From: Candidatus Omnitrophota bacterium
Lineage (GTDB): Bacteria > Omnitrophota > Gorgyraeia > Gygaellales > Profunditerraquicolaceae
Direction of reading: 5' to 3'
Length of the DNA: 17,172 bases
NCBI GenBank assembly: GCA_028717985.1
Contig: JAQUMS010000003.1
Span: 1 to 17,172 of the forward strand
Made by a program: the position numbers and the translations under genes. The notes beneath the pieces were generated by a model that saw nothing but the letters and a program-made list of their open reading frames with translations, had not been told where the DNA came from and searched no databases. Below are positions 6,736 to 13,179 of the stretch, piece by piece (position 1 is the first letter of the stretch; every line of letters begins with the position of its first letter).

Positions 6736-7563
6736 CTATATAGGTTCTTTATGCTCTTCCTTTGCTTCTTCATCAAGCTGTTGATCTTCGTGCCGATTAT
6801 CAATAGGCAAACCTAAAATTTCTTTTACCAATTCCTCATATTTTTGAGCGCCATTGGAATGTTTATCATATAAAACAATTGGCTTACCAAAACTAGGGGC
6901 CTCACTCAAACGAATACTTCTTGGAATAACAGATTCATATACTTTATCCTTAAAATGATTTCTGACTTCCTGAATAACTTCTCTACTTAAATTTGTACGA
7001 TAATCCGCCATCGTCAAAAACACACCTTGAATTTCTAACGCGGGATTTAAATTATTTCTGACCAAATTAATAGTATTATCGAGCTGTGTTAGCCCCTCTA
7101 AAGCATAATATTCACATTGAACAGGAATTAAAACACTATCTGCGGCACATAACGAATTAATAGTTAACAAGCCCAACGAAGGCGGTGAATCAATAATGAT
7201 AAAATCAAAATTTTCCTTTTCTTTGGCTAAAGCCTTTTTAAGACGATATTCACGCCCCAAAGCACCAACTAATTCTATTTCCGCGCCGGTTAAATCCAAA
7301 TTTGAAGGGGCTAAAAATAGATTTTCTATATTTGTAGGCTGTAAAATCTCTTTTATATCTAATTCTTCAAGTAAAATATGATACGTGCTTTTTTCAACCT
7401 TATGCCGATCCACTCCTACGCCACTCGTAGCATTTGCCTGGGGGTCTAAATCTATAAGCATCACCCTTTTTTGGCACAAGGCCATGTAGGCAGCAATATT
7501 AATTGCCGTCGTTGTTTTCCCTGTCCCGCCTTTTTGATTGCATATAGAAATTGTTTTGCCCAT
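6736..7563 (-). CDS. parA: Chromosome-partitioning ATPase ParA (Soj)
   Basis: ParA is a deviant Walker ATPase that binds DNA non-specifically as an ATP dimer and moves ParB-parS complexes. The 275-residue protein has the deviant Walker A KGGTGKTTT (11-19, signature Lys11 and Lys16), the switch region DLDPQANATSG (38-48), Walker B FIIIDSPPSLG, and the C-terminal PRSIRLSEAPSFGKPI typical of the Soj/ParA family. The last 20 residues are acidic and poorly conserved. There is no N-terminal HTH, so this is the small chromosomal type. Two parS-like sites lie 9-62 bases upstream of its start, so ParB bound there could influence its expression. Confidence 0.97.
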   Translation of the reverse strand: MGKTISICNQKGGTGKTTTAINIAAYMALCQKRVMLIDLDPQANATSGVGVDRHKVEKSTYHILLEELDIKEILQPTNIENLFLAPSNLDLTGAEIELVGALGREYRLKKALAKEKENFDFIIIDSPPSLGLLTINSLCAADSVLIPVQCEYYALEGLTQLDNTINLVRNNLNPALEIQGVFLTMADYRTNLSREVIQEVRNHFKDKVYESVIPRSIRLSEAPSFGKPIVLYDKHSNGAQKYEELVKEILGLPIDNRHEDQQLDEEAKEEHKEPI

Positions 7564-7571
7564 ACATTAAA

Positions 7572-7587
7572 TGTTCTACGTGGAACA
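7572..7587 (+). promoter_or_regulatory. parS-like site 1
   Basis: TGTTCTACGTGGAACA matches the bacterial parS consensus TGTTTCACGTGAAACA at 13 of 16 positions. It is a near-palindrome whose only broken pair is T6/G11. It sits 9 bases upstream of parA. An identical copy lies 38 bases to the right. ParB is encoded next door. Confidence 0.9.
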
Positions 7588-7609
7588 ATTTCGAGATCCT
7601 TTAAGCGAT

Positions 7610-7625
7610 TGTTCTACGTGGAACA
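7610..7625 (+). promoter_or_regulatory. parS-like site 2
   Basis: Identical 16-mer and orientation to the first site, but embedded in a longer dyad: CGAT on the left pairs with ATCG on the right (flanks at 7607-7628). It lies in the 102-base gap between parA and the jag_N-like gene, about 2.5 kb left of the DnaA boxes. Confidence 0.9.
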
Positions 7626-7665
7626 ATCGTGCCAAAATTATTATCATACATTACACAACTATTTG

Positions 7666-7869
7666 TCAAGATTTTTCTTTATCTGGCAGGATGTCTACCT
7701 TAATTTTTGCAGATTGGGCGCCGGGCATCCCAAACAAGCCCTTTTCTTCTTCGCAAAGCACTTCAATTTTAACCTGACTTCGCTTTACTTTAAGGGTTTT
7801 GAGTGCTTTTTGGATAGCATCTTCAATAGTGTTTCCCTCTACCTCTAAACTTGTAATTTTACGCTGCAT
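7666..7869 (-). CDS. Jag_N domain protein (KhpB-like N-terminal domain only)
   Basis: This 67-residue protein corresponds to the N-terminal Jag_N domain of KhpB/Jag: a short beta strand (ITSLEVEG), a helix with IEDAIQKALKTLKV, and EVLCEEEKGLFGMPG....KIKV. Full Jag proteins continue with KH and R3H RNA-binding domains, usually for a total above 200 residues; here a TGA follows directly and the sequence beyond is the parS region, with no KH or R3H coding in any frame. The start overlaps the yidC end by 11 bases, so translation is probably coupled; no Shine-Dalgarno is clear. Position after yidC is the usual jag location. It may be a functional single-domain protein or a decayed jag. Confidence 0.8.
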   Translation of the reverse strand: MQRKITSLEVEGNTIEDAIQKALKTLKVKRSQVKIEVLCEEEKGLFGMPGAQSAKIKVDILPDKEKS

Positions 7870-9349
7870 TTTTTCTATGTAAATTCATTTGGGAAGCTAA
7901 CATTAATAGGTTATTAACAAACCAATACAAAACCAATCCGGATGGCATTTTGTAAAAAATAAAGCCAAACATAATGGGAAAAATTATAGCGAAAATTTTT
8001 TGCTGTTCGTTTGAAATCGCACTTGAATTGGTATTAGAATATTTTTGCTGAATAAAAGTAGCGATCACCATTAAAATAGGCAAAAGATTTAATTCGGTAA
8101 TAAACGGGATTGGGCTATTGTTAAAGGTAATTAGCCTATCCGGCTCAGACAAATCTTTTATCCACAAAAATTGAGCTCCTTTAAGAGCCACTGAACGAAT
8201 AAGCACTTGATATAAGGCAAAAAAGATTGGTATTTGTAATAACAAAGGCAAACACCCGCTATATGGATTAACTTTATGGGTTTTATATAATTCAAAAATC
8301 TCTTTATTCATTCTCTGAGGATTATCTTTATGCGTAACTCTCAATTGTTCTATCTTTGGCTGTAAAGACTGCATTTCTTTCATGGAGCGTATCTGCTTTA
8401 AAGTCAACGGGTAAAGTAAAAAATAAACCAAAATACTAAACCCAATAAGAGTTAAACCCCAGTTTTTAAAGATATTATGCAAAAAATAAAGCAACTGTGA
8501 AAGCATTTGGGCAATTAAATCAAGATTGCCATAATAGACAACAGATGCCCATACCGGGTTGTTATTTGCTAAAATCTTAATATCTTGGGGACCAAGATAA
8601 GCCTTAAACTGTTGCGTGATCTTTTCACCCGGCAATATAACAATTTCTTTACTGCTGACTCCCGACTCAGACTCATTATTAGATATTTTCTTGACAAATC
8701 CAGAATAACCTTCTCCAGCCGGTTCAAGAACAAGGCAAAAATATCTATCTTTTAACCCCATAAATTTCAATTGATTATATATGCCGTCTTTTTTAGGATT
8801 AGGATGTATTGTTTTCTCCACAAGCGCCGCGGTAATTTCCGCATAATGAGGCTGAGGCTGAGAAGAAGAAAAATTAAGAGTTCCCAGCAATAAAGCCGGA
8901 TTGACCCTGAGAGGCTGTTTTGTTTTATTTTCAATTGTTATCTCTAAATATATGTTATACTTAGACTTATAGAAAAACTGCTTAATGATTTTCTTATCTT
9001 GTGACTCAGAAACGAACTCAATACTGTCCGAAGTAATCCGACCTGTGTGAAAATTGTTTTCATTATCTGTCATTAAAAAAGCGTTTTTAAGAGTAAATTT
9101 TCCGCTCTTATACGAAGGGAACGTAACTTCCTTAACGGAAGCCTGATTTTCCACAAAAACAACATCCATACCATCAAAGGTTGCTGTTACTAAAGCAGAT
9201 TGATCTTCAACTTTATTCTCGGGCGGCAAAACAATCTGTTCTTTCGGTTGCGCGGGTGTTATTTTGGGCGTTGGTTTAACAAAAAAAGCGGACCAAAGCA
9301 ACAAGACAGATAAAGATAAACCAAAAGCGATCAAAACTCTTTTTTCCAT
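7859..9349 (-). CDS. yidC: Membrane protein insertase YidC
   Basis: YidC inserts proteins into the inner membrane, alone or with Sec. The 496-residue protein has an N-terminal membrane segment (5-23), a large periplasmic domain (about 45-270) as in Gram-negative YidC, and the conserved core with membrane segments near 298-316 (NWGLTLIGF...), 365-384 (GCLPLLLQIPIFFALY), 421-436, and 452-489 (PSGLVLYW). The C1 loop SMKEMQSLQPKI (322-333) is present. The conserved positive groove residue (Arg366 in E. coli) is Tyr309 here. A large periplasmic domain implies an outer membrane. The ATG is only 3 bases after the yidD stop, with no clear ribosome-binding site, so coupling is likely. Confidence 0.97.
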   Translation of the reverse strand: MEKRVLIAFGLSLSVLLLWSAFFVKPTPKITPAQPKEQIVLPPENKVEDQSALVTATFDGMDVVFVENQASVKEVTFPSYKSGKFTLKNAFLMTDNENNFHTGRITSDSIEFVSESQDKKIIKQFFYKSKYNIYLEITIENKTKQPLRVNPALLLGTLNFSSSQPQPHYAEITAALVEKTIHPNPKKDGIYNQLKFMGLKDRYFCLVLEPAGEGYSGFVKKISNNESESGVSSKEIVILPGEKITQQFKAYLGPQDIKILANNNPVWASVVYYGNLDLIAQMLSQLLYFLHNIFKNWGLTLIGFSILVYFLLYPLTLKQIRSMKEMQSLQPKIEQLRVTHKDNPQRMNKEIFELYKTHKVNPYSGCLPLLLQIPIFFALYQVLIRSVALKGAQFLWIKDLSEPDRLITFNNSPIPFITELNLLPILMVIATFIQQKYSNTNSSAISNEQQKIFAIIFPIMFGFIFYKMPSGLVLYWFVNNLLMLASQMNLHRKNAA

Positions 9350-9352
9350 TTT

Positions 9353-9580
9353 TTAAGGTTTTATTAGGGGATCATAACCGGACGTACGGGAAAACGGATG
9401 ACATTTAAGTATTCGGACGCACGACTTAGCCACACCTCGCACGACCCCGTAGTGTTGAATAGCTTCCTTTGAGTAATCTGAACATGTCGGCCAAAATCTG
9501 CATGACTTGGGAAGCAAAATCCGTATATAACCCTGATACACGTTAATAAATGCAATTAAAACTTTCCGGCCTACCTGCAC
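9353..9580 (-). CDS. yidD: Membrane protein insertion efficiency factor YidD
   Basis: This 75-residue protein has the full YidD motif: an N-terminal amphipathic helix (KVLIAFINVYQGYI), then LPKSCRFWPTCSDYSKEAIQHYG with two cysteines, CVRILKCHPFSRTSGYDPL. YidD is a small membrane-associated protein that helps YidC-dependent insertion. The start is GTG at 9580 and overlaps the last 10 bases of rpmH. No rnpA lies between rpmH and yidD, which is unusual. It continues directly into yidC. Confidence 0.93.
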   Translation of the reverse strand: MQVGRKVLIAFINVYQGYIRILLPKSCRFWPTCSDYSKEAIQHYGVVRGVAKSCVRILKCHPFSRTSGYDPLIKP

Positions 9581-9708
9581 AATTTTTTGCGTCCTTTCCG
9601 TCGACGACGAGACAAAACAGCGCGGCCGCCTTTTGTGGCCATCTTTTTCCGAAAGCCAAGGCGACGTTTTCCTACGATGTTAGACGGCGTGGTAAGATGT
9701 TTTTTCAT
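9571..9708 (-). CDS. rpmH: 50S ribosomal protein L34
   Basis: This 45-residue, extremely basic protein starts MKKHLTTPSNI and continues RRLGFRKKMATKGGRAVL, then an RRRRKGRKKL tail, which is the L34 pattern (usual length 44-47). The ATG follows a strong AGGAGGT Shine-Dalgarno (9716-9722, 7-base spacer). It is the first gene left of the origin, as in most bacteria, and is driven by the promoter at 9808-9835. Its stop lies inside yidD. Confidence 0.95.
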   Translation of the reverse strand: MKKHLTTPSNIVGKRRLGFRKKMATKGGRAVLSRRRRKGRKKLCR

Positions 9709-9807
9709 TTTTAAGACCTCCTAAAAATCAGCGTTAATTTCATTCCTACAATCACCCTTGCTCAAGAGAATTAAATACCATCTCTTTTTTAAATTAGGGA
9801 TTGTGAA

Positions 9808-9835
9808 ATTATATCATAGATTTTTTTTAAGTCAA
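9808..9835 (-). promoter_or_regulatory. Sigma-70-type promoter of rpmH operon
   Basis: On the minus strand, TTGACT (9835-9830) and TATAAT (9813-9808) are separated by 16 bases. This gives a 5' leader of roughly 90 bases before rpmH. It fires away from the origin into rpmH-yidD-yidC and perhaps further. Confidence 0.8.
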
Positions 9836-10006
9836 CCCAAAATTCTTATTTCACAGAAATTTAACTCAAATTTATCGTTTTTTATCCTTCTTGTTTTTTG
9901 CTTTTTGACGCCATCAATTTTTAACTCTTTATAAAAGATCACAGGAACAAATGTCTTTTATTTATTTAATTTTTTGTTTCTGATTAATTTATCCTAAATT
10001 TTTTAG

Positions 10007-10034
10007 TTGACGGTGCTTCATTTTGTTGTATAAT
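10007..10034 (+). promoter_or_regulatory. Sigma-70-type promoter of dnaA
   Basis: TTGACG (10007-10012) and TATAAT (10029-10034) are separated by 16 bases, the same spacing as the divergent rpmH promoter. The resulting leader of about 150 bases contains three DnaA boxes, which suits autorepression of dnaA by DnaA. Confidence 0.8.
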
Positions 10035-10087
10035 TACCCGTACTGCACATAAAGGTTTAAATCAAAAAAGAACCTCTATAAATAAAG

Positions 10088-10096
10088 TTATCCACA
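10088..10096 (+). promoter_or_regulatory. DnaA box 1
   Basis: A perfect match to the DnaA box TTATCCACA, in the dnaA leader and overlapping a small hairpin. Confidence 0.88.
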
Positions 10097-10132
10097 AGGA
10101 TTTTTTCCTCGTGAACCCTTGGAAGAAACCAC

Positions 10133-10141
10133 TTATCCACA
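10133..10141 (+). promoter_or_regulatory. DnaA box 2
   Basis: A second perfect TTATCCACA, 45 bases from the first and in the same orientation. Confidence 0.88.
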
Positions 10142-10165
10142 GATTTATTCAAGATGTTAATAACT

Positions 10166-10174
10166 TGTGGATTG
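10166..10174 (-). promoter_or_regulatory. Weak DnaA box 3
   Basis: Minus-strand CAATCCACA, two mismatches from the consensus, 16 bases before the dnaA start. It is in opposite orientation to the other two and near the ribosome-binding region. Confidence 0.5.
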
Positions 10175-10189
10175 AGTGAATAAGTCATT

Positions 10190-11530
10190 ATGGTAGATTT
10201 TCATAAAATTTGGACGGAGACCAGCGGTTATTTAAAAGAGACTCTTGGGGAAATTGTATTTCAAACATGGATAGCCCCGCTTAAACCTCTGGAAGCAAAT
10301 AAAGATAAAATAATACTTGAAGCACCTGACACGTTTTTTAAAGACTGGGTTGAACAGCATTATTCCTCGGTTATCAAAGCCGCGTTGAAAACAATATGCC
10401 AGGAAGAAAAAGAGGTAATTCTTTCCGTTAAGCTTCAGGACTCCCTGAAGCCCGACCTTAAAACCCAGCATAATGAAGAGACGGTAAAAATTAAAATCTC
10501 CGGCGCGCCTGATACGGGAATTTTAAATCCCAGATATACCTTTGAAAATTTTATGGTTGGACCGTCAAACCGGCACGCGCATGCGTATTGTCTGGCTGTT
10601 GCAGAATCTCCGGCAAAAGTTTATAATCCACTCCTTATTTATGGGGGGGTGGGTTTGGGAAAAACTCATTTGATGCAGGCAATTTGCCATTTCATAAAAC
10701 AACGGTCACCGGCAAGTAAAATCTGCTATGTATCATCTGAAAGATTTACGAATGAACTTATCGACGCGATCCAGCATCATTCCACCCCTGCGTTCAGGCA
10801 AAAGTATCGCAATGCGGACCTGCTGGTTATTGACGATATTCATTTCATTGCGGGAAAAGAATCAACTCAGGAAGAATTTTTTCACACATTCAACACTTTG
10901 TACGACGCCCATAAACAAATTATTTTCTCATCAGATAGGCCGCCCAAAGAGATTTCGAATCTTCAGGACAGGTTGGTTTCGCGTTTCAGCTGGGGATTAA
11001 CAACTGATATTCAACCTCCAGACCTGGAAACAAGAATAGCTATTTTAAAAAAGAAAGTTGAACGGGAACCGGTCGAAATTCCTGACGACGTAATTTTTTT
11101 TATAGCTCAGTTGATTAAAACAAATATACGTGAATTAGAAGGGGCGTTAATCAGGGTTATCGCATATTCTTTATTGGAAGAAAAGCCGATTTCACTTGTG
11201 TTAGCCCAAGAGGTACTCAAAGATTTATTAAAAGAACCCAAAAAACTTCTTACTGTTGATTTTATTCAGCGTTGCGTAGCGGAAGAATTTGGTGTATCAT
11301 TGTCTGATTTAAAAACAAAACGTAGAAATAAAAATATTGTGGTCCCCAGACAAATTGCCATGTATTTAAGCAGGGAGCTGACAGAACTATCACTACCCGA
11401 GATCGGTAATCACTTTGGAGGTAAAGATCATACCACAGTATTACATTCATATAATAAAATTAAAGAAGCGCTGGTTACTAATGCCGATATAAAAGATAAA
11501 ATTAACAGGATAATCCAGGTTATTCAATAA
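10190..11530 (+). CDS. dnaA: Chromosomal replication initiator protein DnaA
   Basis: DnaA binds DnaA boxes, oligomerises with ATP and opens the origin. The 446-residue protein has domain I (1-80, W.....L), a short linker, the AAA+ domain with Walker A GGVGLGKT (152-159) and Walker B LLVIDDIHF (211-219), SSDRPPKE sensor region, and domain IV with the DnaA signature GGKDHTTVLHSYNKI (410-424) for box recognition. Family members often have DDIQF where this has DDIHF. The ATG at 10190 has only a weak upstream GAGTG. Its leader holds DnaA boxes and a good promoter. It is the first gene of the right arm, followed after 212 bases by dnaN. Confidence 0.98.
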   Translation: MVDFHKIWTETSGYLKETLGEIVFQTWIAPLKPLEANKDKIILEAPDTFFKDWVEQHYSSVIKAALKTICQEEKEVILSVKLQDSLKPDLKTQHNEETVKIKISGAPDTGILNPRYTFENFMVGPSNRHAHAYCLAVAESPAKVYNPLLIYGGVGLGKTHLMQAICHFIKQRSPASKICYVSSERFTNELIDAIQHHSTPAFRQKYRNADLLVIDDIHFIAGKESTQEEFFHTFNTLYDAHKQIIFSSDRPPKEISNLQDRLVSRFSWGLTTDIQPPDLETRIAILKKKVEREPVEIPDDVIFFIAQLIKTNIRELEGALIRVIAYSLLEEKPISLVLAQEVLKDLLKEPKKLLTVDFIQRCVAEEFGVSLSDLKTKRRNKNIVVPRQIAMYLSRELTELSLPEIGNHFGGKDHTTVLHSYNKIKEALVTNADIKDKINRIIQVIQ

Positions 11531-11637
11531 GAATTAACCTCTTATCCCAAGGTTAAAAATATCATAACATACTCATTTTAATAATGTTTTGTACTTATTA
11601 ACAAAAAAATTCAAGCTTATTATTATTAATATTACTT

Positions 11638-11665
11638 TAGTTTTATTATAAGAATAATAAAACTA
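11638..11665. repeat. Perfect 28-base AT-rich inverted repeat
   Basis: Arms of 12 bases (TAGTTTTATTAT and its exact complement) flank a 4-base AAGA loop. It lies 14 bases left of a perfect DnaA box in the dnaA-dnaN gap. As RNA it could form a 12-bp stem but lacks a G/C-rich terminator character; as DNA it could extrude or unwind easily. Confidence 0.85.
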
Positions 11666-11679
11666 GTGTGGACTTTTTC

Positions 11680-11688
11680 TGTGGATAA
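11680..11688 (-). promoter_or_regulatory. DnaA box in the dnaA-dnaN gap
   Basis: A perfect TTATCCACA on the minus strand, 55 bases before dnaN. It points toward the palindrome and the trinucleotide-rich AT stretch. It may be part of the origin or repress dnaN. Confidence 0.85.
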
Positions 11689-11742
11689 GTGCTCATATAA
11701 AGGTGGTTTTACAACAAAATATATAGATAAAAGGGAGGATTA

Positions 11743-12834
11743 ATGAAACTTAAAGTAAAAAAAGAAATATTACAAAGCGGGATTGATATAATACATAATA
11801 TAATAAGTACCAAAGCAACACTCCCCATTTTATCCAATATTTTACTGGAAACACAACAGAATACCTTACGGATGACTTCAACAGATTTAAATATAGGTAT
11901 AACCTGTGTAATTCCTGTGAATACTATTGAACCGGGAGCTATAACTGTTCCCGCAAAAAGGTTTAGTGGTATTATTAAAGAGTTAGCGAATGAGGATGTG
12001 GAGATTTATACCAAGAAAAATAATATGGTGACCATTGAAACATCCTTTTGCCAGTTTAAAATTATAGGCTTGCCTTCCGAAGAATTCCCCAAATTACCCG
12101 AGTTTAAAGATAAAGAAGTTATAAAACTTGATCAGTCAATATTAAAAGAAATGATTAATTTGACTTCTTTTTCTGTTTCTATGGATGAAACCCGGTATAT
12201 TTTAAACGGCATTCTTTTTAAAATCAGCAATACTATGCTTACACTTGTTGCTACCGACGGTAAGCGCTTGGCGATATCAGACCGGAAATTAAAACATGAG
12301 GGACATAAAGATATCCGGATCATTGTTCCTATAAAAACTATTCAGGAACTCACAAGAAATTTACGGGATGAAGGAGAAGTTTCTCTTATTATAAGTACAA
12401 ACCAGTTGCTGTTTGATTTTGGAAATGTGGTTATAATTTCCCGTATTATAGAAGGGGAATTCCCGGATTATCAACAGGTAATACCGCCTGTTTCCGATAA
12501 TAAAATCAAGATCGGGCGGGAAGAGTTTTTACTGGCCGTCCGCCGGGCATCATTGCTTGCTACCCCTGATTATCAGGCGGTAAAATTAGAAATATTTAAG
12601 GATAAGCTGACAATATCAAAATCAACTCCGGATGTAGGAGAGTCGCGGGAGGAAATTCCTATTAAATATTCGGGAAAAGAGATGGTAATAGGTTTTAATC
12701 CCGCGTATCTGATTGATGTTCTAAAAAATCTTCTTGTTGCGGATATAGAAATGGAAATTTCCGGCAGTGAAAAGCCCGGAGTTATCCGGTTACAAGAGTA
12801 TATTTATATTGTTTTACCCATGCGTTTAGGTTAA
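11743..12834 (+). CDS. dnaN: DNA polymerase III beta subunit (sliding clamp)
   Basis: The ring-shaped clamp that tethers DNA polymerase III and other clamp-binding proteins to DNA. The 363-residue protein has the three-domain beta-clamp pattern, with markers TLPILSNILLET (26-37), TSTDLNIG near 45-52, FSVSMDETRYILNGILF and LVATDGKRLAIS in domain II, GEFPDYQQVIP near 238-248 and a C-terminal YIYIVLPMRLG, which matches the VMPMRL end that lines the partner-binding pocket. The start ATG follows an AAGGGAGGA Shine-Dalgarno. It is followed after 17 bases by the DUF721 gene rather than recF. Confidence 0.97.
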   Translation: MKLKVKKEILQSGIDIIHNIISTKATLPILSNILLETQQNTLRMTSTDLNIGITCVIPVNTIEPGAITVPAKRFSGIIKELANEDVEIYTKKNNMVTIETSFCQFKIIGLPSEEFPKLPEFKDKEVIKLDQSILKEMINLTSFSVSMDETRYILNGILFKISNTMLTLVATDGKRLAISDRKLKHEGHKDIRIIVPIKTIQELTRNLRDEGEVSLIISTNQLLFDFGNVVIISRIIEGEFPDYQQVIPPVSDNKIKIGREEFLLAVRRASLLATPDYQAVKLEIFKDKLTISKSTPDVGESREEIPIKYSGKEMVIGFNPAYLIDVLKNLLVADIEMEISGSEKPGVIRLQEYIYIVLPMRLG

Positions 12835-12851
12835 AATAATGTTTCAAAAAA

Positions 12852-13148
12852 ATGAATTCTATTAAAAAGACCGTTGAGCAAGTTCTTTCGAAGTTAAAAA
12901 CAAAATCAAGTATAAGTGAAAAAGGCGGCGCTAACCCGTGCGTATGGGTAGAAGAAATTTTTTCAAAAAAGGAATTGCCGCATCTTCAGGCGAGAAATTT
13001 TAACAAGGGCACCTTGTATATTACGGTTGAATCCTCGGCGTGGCTCTATGTTTTGAATTTGCATAAAGACGCTTTCCTTGCCAGGGCGCGCCATGTGGTT
13101 CCGGAGATAAAAGAAATACGATTTTTTGTCGGAGAACTTAAGAAATAG
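12852..13148 (+). CDS. DUF721 / DciA-like helicase-loading factor
   Basis: This 98-residue protein fits the DUF721 family: an N-terminal helix (IKKTVEQVLSKLK), a C..W.EI region and the beta-rich LYITVESSAWLYVLNLHKDAFLARA segment (56-80) followed by EIRFFVGEL. DciA is the ancestral bacterial factor that loads the replicative helicase DnaB. DUF721 genes often lie next to gyrB, as here. It sits 17 bases after dnaN, with gyrB starting shortly downstream. No clear Shine-Dalgarno is seen before its ATG. I infer function from family and context; the sequence is short and divergent. Confidence 0.75.
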   Translation: MNSIKKTVEQVLSKLKTKSSISEKGGANPCVWVEEIFSKKELPHLQARNFNKGTLYITVESSAWLYVLNLHKDAFLARARHVVPEIKEIRFFVGELKK

Positions 13149-13179
13149 GAAAATGATGAGCGGATCAGGAGCGATATCT

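Larger units (their letters stand above)
9836..10189 (+). other. Gene-free replication-origin segment (oriC candidate)
   Basis: No coding sequence of any length is convincing here. The left part (9836-10006) is strongly AT-rich with long T runs and is a good candidate for duplex unwinding. The right part carries two perfect DnaA boxes and a third weaker one just upstream of dnaA. A 21-base imperfect hairpin (10093-10113; arms CACAAGGA and TCCTCGTG, 7 of 8 paired) overlaps the first box. The divergent gene order and the strand switch support an origin here. Confidence 0.8.
11531..11742 (+). other. Gene-free AT-rich segment between dnaA and dnaN
   Basis: No gene is seen here. The segment is very AT-rich and contains a hairpin just after dnaA (arms TTAACCT/AGGTTAA, no U-run on the plus strand), a TTATTATTATTAAT stretch near 11616-11631, a 28-base perfect AT palindrome (11638-11665) and one perfect DnaA box. 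It may be a second half of a split origin, flanking dnaA on the right, or a dnaN regulatory region. The dnaN ribosome-binding site AAGGGAGGA ends 4 bases before its ATG. Confidence 0.6.

Noticed and set aside
11531..11560. Intrinsic terminator after dnaA
   Set aside because: A 7-bp TTAACCT/AGGTTAA stem exists, but an A-run rather than a T-run follows on the coding strand.
13126..13179. Upstream extension of gyrB to TTG 13126
   Set aside because: It overlaps the end of the DUF721 gene and lacks a ribosome-binding site; internal ATGs are better.
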